Assembly (NCBI GenBank): GCA_964564655.1
Contig: CAZMBO010000054.1
Coordinates: 1-11,434 of the forward strand
Reading direction: 5' to 3'
Length of the DNA: 11,434 nt
Origin: UBA8687 sp964564655
Lineage (GTDB): Bacteria; Nitrospinota; Nitrospinia; Nitrospinales; VA-1
Part shown: one piece after another, positions 7,274 through 11,434 of the stretch
Layout of the letters: each line of letters starts with the position of its first letter
Numbering within the stretch: the first letter of the stretch is position 1
Program-made: the position numbers and the translations under genes
The notes under the pieces: model-generated
Database searches by the model: none
What the model saw: the letters and a program-made list of their open reading frames with translations, nothing else
What the model was told of the DNA's origin: nothing

Positions 7274-8401
7274 TTAAAGATCAAAGAATGTATCCAGTTT
7301 CTCATCGTTACGTGGACTTTTTCCGGTAACGCCTTCCCAAATTTCTTTCGTCTCCATACAAAGATAAATGTTCAGTTCCTTTGACTTTTCCTGTAAAAAC
7401 CCTCGAACGGTTTCGTATGCATTATTTCTTAACGGGCGCAAGTAACGAAACTTTCCATCTTTGCCCGGTAAATGCTCTCCGGTAAATAATAGGGTCTCGG
7501 GGTGACGTGACTTAATAATGGGCTTTAGTGATGATTGATAACGAAAACTTCCCAGACTTACCCATTCCATTTGCGAGGCAGGAATAAAATCAAACAGCAT
7601 TTCTATCAATTCCCTATATAATTTTTCCCAACCAGGTGTGAGTATTATTGGATCCAGGTGAAAGCCGACCCGGTAACCTTTCTTTACACAGAGGCTAGCT
7701 GCATATAGGCGATTTTCTAAACTTGGTGTTCCCTTTTCTTCGAGATCGATGACCTGTTGCGGATTGATCGACCAAGAGACGATGACATTAGTCGGATCCG
7801 GTTGGTCTAGTAAATTTTCAATGCGATCCGATTTGGTTTTTAATTCCAATAATGCATTTTTCTGTCTATTGAAAAATGGAATTAGTAGTTGTGAATAGGG
7901 TATCAGTGCATCAAGCGCGAGGCTGTCAGTGATCTCTCCGGTTCCCACACGAAAGGCACGGTCAGGGAATTGCGTAAAAACCTTCTCGAGTTCTAGAAAA
8001 AGATCTTCCACATTTACATAAGCCACCTGCAAAGGATTGTTATTTAAAAAATCCTGTAGAAAACAATAGGAGCAATCGTAAATACAGTTTTTTGATAAGT
8101 TGACGACATAATAATTGCAACACACCATACCCGGACTTGCGCCGGGACATTTCTTTAAAAAAGATCCATTGAAGCGAGATAGGACTAGATTCTTTTTTCC
8201 CTCTCCAAAAACATCGGATCGAGAAACTTTAAACTCTTTTTCCAGTTGCGCTATATCCTCAATTTCATAAACCGGTACATGGCTAAGCCTAGATAATATT
8301 TCTCGGGTCAATGAATAGTCTTTGGAATTGTGTTCTACAAAGACTGCATCCGGTTGGTAAACAGCTGTTAAAGCCTTATAACCTGTTGTTTTATTTTGCA
8401 T
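7274..8401 (-). CDS. SPL-family radical SAM protein (spore photoproduct lyase-like)
   Basis: The 375-residue protein carries the radical SAM cluster motif C-IYD-C-SY-C (Cys106, Cys110, Cys113), which binds a [4Fe-4S] cluster to cleave S-adenosylmethionine. Other SPL-type stretches are GTGEITDSLALD (153-164), LELKTKSD (185-192), VIVSWSINP (206-214), HLDPIILTPGW (248-258) and VSLGSFRY (281-288). Bacillus spore photoproduct lyase uses a hydrogen-donor cysteine just before a T-S-D triad. At the matching place here (Ile157 before T-D-S) it is absent, so this is probably one of the uncharacterised SPL-like proteins of non-spore-formers rather than a true thymine-dimer lyase. Three other cysteines (85, 94, 95) precede the cluster. 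The ATG has no Shine-Dalgarno, and a -10-like box almost abuts it. It converges on dnaN and diverges from the M23 gene. Confidence 0.85.
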   Translation of the reverse strand: MQNKTTGYKALTAVYQPDAVFVEHNSKDYSLTREILSRLSHVPVYEIEDIAQLEKEFKVSRSDVFGEGKKNLVLSRFNGSFLKKCPGASPGMVCCNYYVVNLSKNCIYDCSYCFLQDFLNNNPLQVAYVNVEDLFLELEKVFTQFPDRAFRVGTGEITDSLALDALIPYSQLLIPFFNRQKNALLELKTKSDRIENLLDQPDPTNVIVSWSINPQQVIDLEEKGTPSLENRLYAASLCVKKGYRVGFHLDPIILTPGWEKLYRELIEMLFDFIPASQMEWVSLGSFRYQSSLKPIIKSRHPETLLFTGEHLPGKDGKFRYLRPLRNNAYETVRGFLQEKSKELNIYLCMETKEIWEGVTGKSPRNDEKLDTFFDL

Positions 8402-8414
8402 TATTTTATATAAT
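8386..8414 (+). promoter_or_regulatory. Candidate promoter of the M23 peptidase gene
   Basis: TTGTTT (8386-8391), 17-nt spacer, perfect TATAAT (8409-8414). The predicted start near 8421 gives a leader of about 59 nt ending in AGAAGGA (8467-8473) ahead of the ATG at 8480. The -35 lies inside the 5' end of the divergent radical SAM gene. Confidence 0.6.
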
Positions 8415-8415
8415 A
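8410..8415 (-). promoter_or_regulatory. Candidate -10 box of the SPL-like gene, shared with the divergent promoter
   Basis: The minus strand reads TATTAT over the same bases that form TATAAT on the plus strand. Initiation 7-8 nt downstream would fall at about 8402-8403, directly before the ATG at 8401, so the mRNA would be leaderless or nearly so. No good -35 is seen. Confidence 0.4.
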
Positions 8416-8479
8416 GGCGCGTTTAGGTGCTTCGAATGGTTGAGCCACCCACTTTATCACTTTAAAAGAAGGAAATAAA

Positions 8480-9637
8480 ATGGACTTTCCAAGCTCGCTC
8501 CAAGATCAGCAAATAGGAATCAAGTCGAAATTTTCGCCACATTTTGGGTTTCTTTTATTATTTGCTGTTTCGGTGAGTCTGAATTTTTATTTTTTATTTT
8601 TCTATGGGAAAAATTCAGTAGAAACTGCGAAAGCCATTCCACAAGAAGAAGTATCCTTAGAAACTGCGAAAGCTATTCCACAAGAAGAAGTATCCTTTAA
8701 TTTAGTTGAGTCAAAAGTTGAAAGTCTTAATCGTGAAAAAAATATTCTTCTCGATAAAATTGTACCCCCGACTACAAAAATTCAGAAGGTATCATTCTCA
8801 ATATCGGATGATAAAAAAATTGGTGATAAAGTAGTTCAGTCTTTGGAGTTCAAAGTTCGTAACTCCTTAAATTTTACGGTTTGTAAAATTATTTCCCGCA
8901 AAGAAGGTTGTGCTGCATTATCCGCACATCTTGGACGACTAATGTCATGGTTTTTTGACATAAATAGAAATATTAGAAATGGCGATGCTATGAAGGTAAT
9001 TTATCAGGCGCAAGACGGACCGGAGCAATTCAAAATTTTAAATCTTTCTTATAAAAGTCAACGGTTTGGAAAAACCTTTGTGGCAAATTTTTTCGATGGC
9101 CTGGGTCAACCAGGGTATTTCGATCTCGATGGAAACGAAATTGCTAGGCGAATTGAAGAATCACAAAGCCCCATGCGAACCTATACCGAAATCACTTCTT
9201 TGCCAGGAGATTTTCGTAAAGGGTTGGGAGGGCATTCTGGGACGGATTTTAAAGCTCCTGTTGGAACACCAGTATATTCAGGTTTCAAGGGTAAGGTAAC
9301 CCGAGTAAATTGGAACGTTCGCGCCAATGGCTATTGTGTGGAAATCGATCATCCCCAGAAAGGCATTAAGACATTGTATTTGCACCTCAGTAAAGTACTT
9401 GTTAAACCGGGGCAAGCTATAAAGATAGGTCAAAAAATTGCTGAATCAGGAAATACAGGACGGAGCTTTGCCCCTCATTTGCACTATGAAATTCAGCATA
9501 GAAAAAACCGAGATCGGATATATAATCCCTTCAAATCTAAACATCATAAACATTATGCCCGAAAAATAACGGTCGATCGTCTCGAGCAGTTTAAAAAAAC
9601 TGTGAAAGGCTACAACTCGCTTTTAAAACAAAGTTGA
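8480..9637 (+). CDS. Membrane-anchored M23-family (LytM-type) metallopeptidase
   Basis: The 385-residue protein has a short cytoplasmic N-terminus, one transmembrane helix (about 21-42), a linker, a mixed domain (about 100-235) and a C-terminal M23 domain. The zinc ligands are visible: HSGTD (His252, Asp256) and HLH (His333-Leu-His335), with His302 in LYLHLS as the catalytic-site histidine. All are intact, so an active murein cross-link endopeptidase in the periplasm is expected, rather than an EnvC/NlpD-like regulator with lost ligands. The middle region (MSWFFDINRNIRNGDAMKV) resembles the domain preceding M23 in MepM/YebA-type proteins. Right after the membrane helix, the 13-residue unit ETAKAIPQEEVSL occurs twice. 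AGAAGGA lies 6 nt before the ATG. The gene is monocistronic; its substrate bond is inferred from family. Confidence 0.92.
   Translation: MDFPSSLQDQQIGIKSKFSPHFGFLLLFAVSVSLNFYFLFFYGKNSVETAKAIPQEEVSLETAKAIPQEEVSFNLVESKVESLNREKNILLDKIVPPTTKIQKVSFSISDDKKIGDKVVQSLEFKVRNSLNFTVCKIISRKEGCAALSAHLGRLMSWFFDINRNIRNGDAMKVIYQAQDGPEQFKILNLSYKSQRFGKTFVANFFDGLGQPGYFDLDGNEIARRIEESQSPMRTYTEITSLPGDFRKGLGGHSGTDFKAPVGTPVYSGFKGKVTRVNWNVRANGYCVEIDHPQKGIKTLYLHLSKVLVKPGQAIKIGQKIAESGNTGRSFAPHLHYEIQHRKNRDRIYNPFKSKHHKHYARKITVDRLEQFKKTVKGYNSLLKQS
8621..8698 (+). repeat. 39-bp in-frame tandem duplication in the M23 gene
   Basis: Copies at 8621-8659 and 8660-8698 differ at one internal base (GCC versus GCT, both Ala) and at the last base. 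They encode ETAKAIPQEEVS plus one hydrophobic residue (Leu or Phe) twice in the linker after the membrane helix. The near identity at DNA level points to a recent slippage event. Confidence 0.95.
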
Positions 9638-9850
9638 CCGGAAGGGAGAAAAAAATTAGATTAGGAACGGCAATTTCATAGAAAGATCAGGGACGCCTTG
9701 CCCCCCCCTCAAAGAAGAGGCGACAGCGAAGTAAAAACCCGCCCTTAACCCCGTTGATGTTGATCCGTTGGGTCCACCAAAGTAATACCTTGATTAAATG
9801 TAGTTTGCTCACCTGGCAATCACTGGAAAACATCTCTCCTATAAATTGAA
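9638..9850. other. Intergenic region with GC-rich core, possible structured RNA
   Basis: No open reading frame worth calling lies in these 213 bases. Flanks are AT-rich, but 9690-9775 is clearly richer in G and C than the neighbouring genes and contains C8 at 9701-9708. A possible 6-bp stem pairs CGCCTT (9694-9699) with GAGGCG (9717-9722). GTTGAT is tandemly repeated (9753-9764), and CCGTTG occurs twice (9751-9756 and 9765-9770). It could be an RNA gene, a leader for the following methyltransferase, or degraded sequence. I could not match it to tmRNA, RNase P, SRP RNA, 6S RNA or a riboswitch class. Confidence 0.35.
9840..9845 (+). promoter_or_regulatory. Possible -10 box abutting the rlmI-like start
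   Basis: TATAAA lies 5 nt before the ATG at 9851, and no Shine-Dalgarno is present (the bases before it read TCTCTCC). Initiation from this box would put the transcript start on the start codon. No convincing -35 is visible. Confidence 0.3.
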
Positions 9851-11041
9851 ATGGTAAAAATTAAAATTTCGAAAACCTTGGAAGCTAAGATTAGAAAGGG
9901 TTATCCCTGGGTATTCAAATATCAATTAGAGAACGTTGTTACTGAAGGTTCCAGCAGTCTTGCTGTCTTTTATGATCACAAAAACCGTTTTCTGGCAATT
10001 GGACTATGGGACCCTGATTCAGACCTTTGTTTTCGGGTATTGAATTTGTTCGAACCCAAAGAAATTAATTTGGATTTTTTTCTACAAAGGTTCCAAAAAG
10101 CTCTTTTACTTAGAAAGGATTTGAATGAACAAGGGACAACTGGATATCGAGTTCTAAATGGTGAAAACGATGGTTTTCCGGGACTCATTTTGGACAGGTA
10201 TGACAAAACATGGGTAATAAAAGTTTACACAAAAAGTTGGTTTGATTATTTAGATCTGATGCTGGAAGTAATTAAGTCTGAGAAAAATGTAGATCAAGTA
10301 GTATTGCGCTTAGCGAGAAATTTAGAAAAGTCCTCTACTTATTACTTTGACGGACAAGTGTTGTTTGGTCCCGATCCCATTACTCCAGTTCGGTTCCGCG
10401 AGAATAATTTAAATTTTCAGGTGGATGTTATAAATGGGCAAAAAACAGGATTTTTTCTTGATCAAAGAGATAATAGACAGCAAATAAGAAAAATATCAAA
10501 AGGATTATCGGTGCTGAATGTTTTCAGCTATACCGGAGGTTTTTCAATTTATGCCATCTCTGGTGGTTGTAGAAAAATTGTGGAAATAGACAGTAATGGA
10601 TTAGCTTTAAAATCTTCATTACAGAACAAGAAATTAAATTTTGAGGAATCCAGTAATTTAGAGTATCAGCAAATAGAGGGCGATGCTTTTCAAAAGTTAC
10701 AAGAATTGAAATCGACAAATTCTCAGTTTGATCTTGTTATTTTAGATCCACCTGCATTTGCACGAAAGAAAAAGCATCGACCGCAAGCCTTGAGAGCGTA
10801 CAGTCGTTTAGTAGAGCTTGGAGTTCAATTAGTTGCTCCGGGAGGAAGGTTGTTTTCTGCTTCCTGTTCGGTACATATTTCTGCAGAAGATTTTTATAGG
10901 GCAGTAAACTATGGAGTTACATCTGTCCAAAAAGAGCTAACGGAAATATCCAGAACGGGGCACGCAATAGACCACCCTATAAAATTCAATGAGTTAGGCT
11001 ATTTAAAGTCTGTAATAGGCTGGGTTGGAGACAAAAAATAA
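9851..11041 (+). CDS. rlmI: Class I SAM-dependent 23S rRNA methyltransferase, RlmI-like
   Basis: The 396-residue product matches the length and order of RlmI, which makes m5C1962 in 23S rRNA in E. coli. An N-terminal PUA-type RNA-binding domain (about 1-70, with the family KGYPWVF at 16-22) precedes the linking domain with the signature YRVLNGENDGFPGLILDRY (99-117). A Rossmann methyltransferase domain follows: QKTGFFLDQRDNR (197-209), SAM-binding NVFSYTGGFSIYA (223-235), acidic EID at 245-247, GDAF (277-280), LDPPAF (298-303) and the SCS motif at 338-340 that holds the likely catalytic cysteine. The target base is inferred from family, since close relatives such as RlmK-type enzymes modify other positions. 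There is no Shine-Dalgarno. A strong hairpin terminator starts directly after the stop, so this is a single-gene unit. Confidence 0.88.
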   Translation: MVKIKISKTLEAKIRKGYPWVFKYQLENVVTEGSSSLAVFYDHKNRFLAIGLWDPDSDLCFRVLNLFEPKEINLDFFLQRFQKALLLRKDLNEQGTTGYRVLNGENDGFPGLILDRYDKTWVIKVYTKSWFDYLDLMLEVIKSEKNVDQVVLRLARNLEKSSTYYFDGQVLFGPDPITPVRFRENNLNFQVDVINGQKTGFFLDQRDNRQQIRKISKGLSVLNVFSYTGGFSIYAISGGCRKIVEIDSNGLALKSSLQNKKLNFEESSNLEYQQIEGDAFQKLQELKSTNSQFDLVILDPPAFARKKKHRPQALRAYSRLVELGVQLVAPGGRLFSASCSVHISAEDFYRAVNYGVTSVQKELTEISRTGHAIDHPIKFNELGYLKSVIGWVGDKK

Positions 11042-11078
11042 AGGCAAACCATTTGGAAAGAGTGGTTTGCCTGATTTT
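11042..11078 (+). terminator. Rho-independent terminator after rlmI, probably bidirectional
   Basis: AGGCAAACCA (11042-11051) and TGGTTTGCCT (11063-11072) form a perfect 10-bp stem that can extend by three weaker pairs. On the plus strand GATTTT follows. On the minus strand the stem is followed by TTATTTTTT, an even better U-tract, so it can also stop transcription coming from the H1-like gene. Confidence 0.9.
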
Positions 11079-11150
11079 CGGTAGCAAGGTGGTGTTGGTT
11101 GGGCGCTGAAACGAAAAAGTTTAATACAATTACATTTAAAGATAGTCTAC

Positions 11151-11170
11151 TAAAACCGGCATAAGCCAGT
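11151..11170 (-). terminator. Rho-independent terminator of the H1-like gene
   Basis: On the minus strand ACTGGC-TTAT-GCCGGT forms a 6-bp stem (one G-U pair) with a four-base loop followed by a short U run, 18 nt after the stop codon. It precedes the larger bidirectional hairpin at 11042-11072, giving two stops in series. Confidence 0.7.
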
Positions 11171-11188
11171 AAGTAACCTATATCTTGC

Positions 11189-11422
11189 TTACCGTCTTCT
11201 AGCTTTTTTCTTTGCTTTTTTCTTTGTAGCTTTTCTTTTTGGAGCTTTTCTTTTTGCTTTTTTCTTTGTAGCTTTTTTCTTTGCTTTTTTCTTTGTAGCT
11301 TTTTTCTTTGTAGCTTTTCTTTTTGGAGCTTTTCTTTTTGCAGCTTTTTTCTTAGTAGCTTTTTTCTTTGTAGCTTTTTTCTTTGTAGCTTTTTTCTTTG
11401 TAGCTTTTCTCTTGGTTGCCAT
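11189..11422 (-). CDS. Histone H1-like Lys/Ala-rich DNA-binding protein
   Basis: The 77-residue protein (MATKRKATKKKA...) contains almost only Lys, Ala, Thr, Arg and Pro, with no acidic or aromatic residue. It is built from KKATK-type pentads plus two APKRKATKKKA segments, and ends in ARRR. Such low-complexity basic proteins resemble the C-terminal tail of eukaryotic histone H1 and bacterial H1-like proteins (chlamydial Hc1/Hc2, AlgP-type tails). They bind DNA without sequence specificity and compact the nucleoid; that role is inferred here from composition. The start is the ATG at 11422 with AAGGAG (11429-11434) 6 nt upstream; a TTG one codon earlier is too close to the ribosome site. The promoter lies beyond the window. 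Repeat number may be misassembled or vary between strains. Confidence 0.85.
   Translation of the reverse strand: MATKRKATKKKATKKKATKKKATKKKAAKRKAPKRKATKKKATKKKAKKKATKKKAKRKAPKRKATKKKAKKKARRR
11201..11413 (-). repeat. Degenerate 15-bp tandem repeat coding for KKATK pentads
   Basis: Nearly the whole H1-like gene consists of copies of a 15-base unit (GCT ACA AAG AAA AAA and variants, coding ATKKK). Two larger blocks containing APKRKATKKKA show a second level of duplication. Codon choice is very uniform among copies, consistent with expansion by slippage or unequal recombination. Confidence 0.88.
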
Positions 11423-11434
11423 CAAGATCTCCTT

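Noticed and set aside
9636..9648. CCGGAAGG motif resembling the SRP RNA tetraloop
   Set aside because: The flanking bases cannot form the SRP helix and the expected downstream AGCAGC element is missing.
9690..9850. 6S RNA
   Set aside because: The 3' edge vaguely recalls the E. coli 6S end, but I could not build the closed stems and large central bubble.
11201..11413. CRISPR-like repeat array
   Set aside because: Repeats are contiguous, in frame and code for a Lys/Ala-rich protein; there are no unique spacers.

Overview
The window is about 11.4 kb of AT-rich bacterial DNA, probably a scaffold from an environmental (perhaps marine) genome, because a run of exactly 100 Ns (5942-6041) joins two contigs. 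The gene set is glnS, dnaN, an SPL-family radical SAM protein, an M23 peptidase, an RlmI-type rRNA methyltransferase, a Lys/Ala-rich H1-like protein and a VCBS/UnbV protein. It suits a Gram-negative lineage such as Nitrospinota, SAR324 or another proteobacteria-like group, but nothing here fixes the taxon.

Region 1 (1-4014, minus strand) is a compact operon read right to left. It starts with a 1018-residue protein that fuses an ArsP/DUF318-type permease to a seven-motif FG-GAP/VCBS beta-propeller and a C-terminal ASPIC/UnbV domain. A small membrane-anchored TPR protein follows (ATGA overlap), then a CrcB/FluC fluoride channel (4-nt gap), then tRNA-Arg(UCU) 18 nt further on. The fusion is the most unusual object in the window.

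Region 2 (4015-5941, plus) holds glnS. Its true start is a TTG at 4232 behind a strong Shine-Dalgarno, preceded by a TATAAT and a 7-bp inverted repeat. Region 3 (6042-8401) holds dnaN behind a good sigma70-type promoter, convergent with an SPL-like radical SAM gene that lacks the hydrogen-donor cysteine of genuine spore photoproduct lyase. Because of the N gap, glnS-dnaN adjacency is not proven.

Region 4 (8402-9850) has a short divergent promoter region whose symmetric -10 box seems to serve both neighbours. Next comes a membrane-anchored M23 endopeptidase with an in-frame 39-bp tandem duplication, then a 213-bp spacer with an unusually GC-rich, C8-containing core that may be a structured RNA. 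Region 5 (9851-11434) has the RlmI-like methyltransferase, a likely bidirectional terminator, and on the minus strand a histone H1-like protein made of KKATK-type repeats.

The genes are mostly separate housekeeping units (translation, replication, cell wall, nucleoid). The fluoride channel/permease operon is the only clearly accessory-looking module. Several genes (permease fusion, crcB, SPL, rlmI) have no recognisable Shine-Dalgarno. Two of these have a -10-like box almost touching the ATG, which suggests leaderless transcripts.
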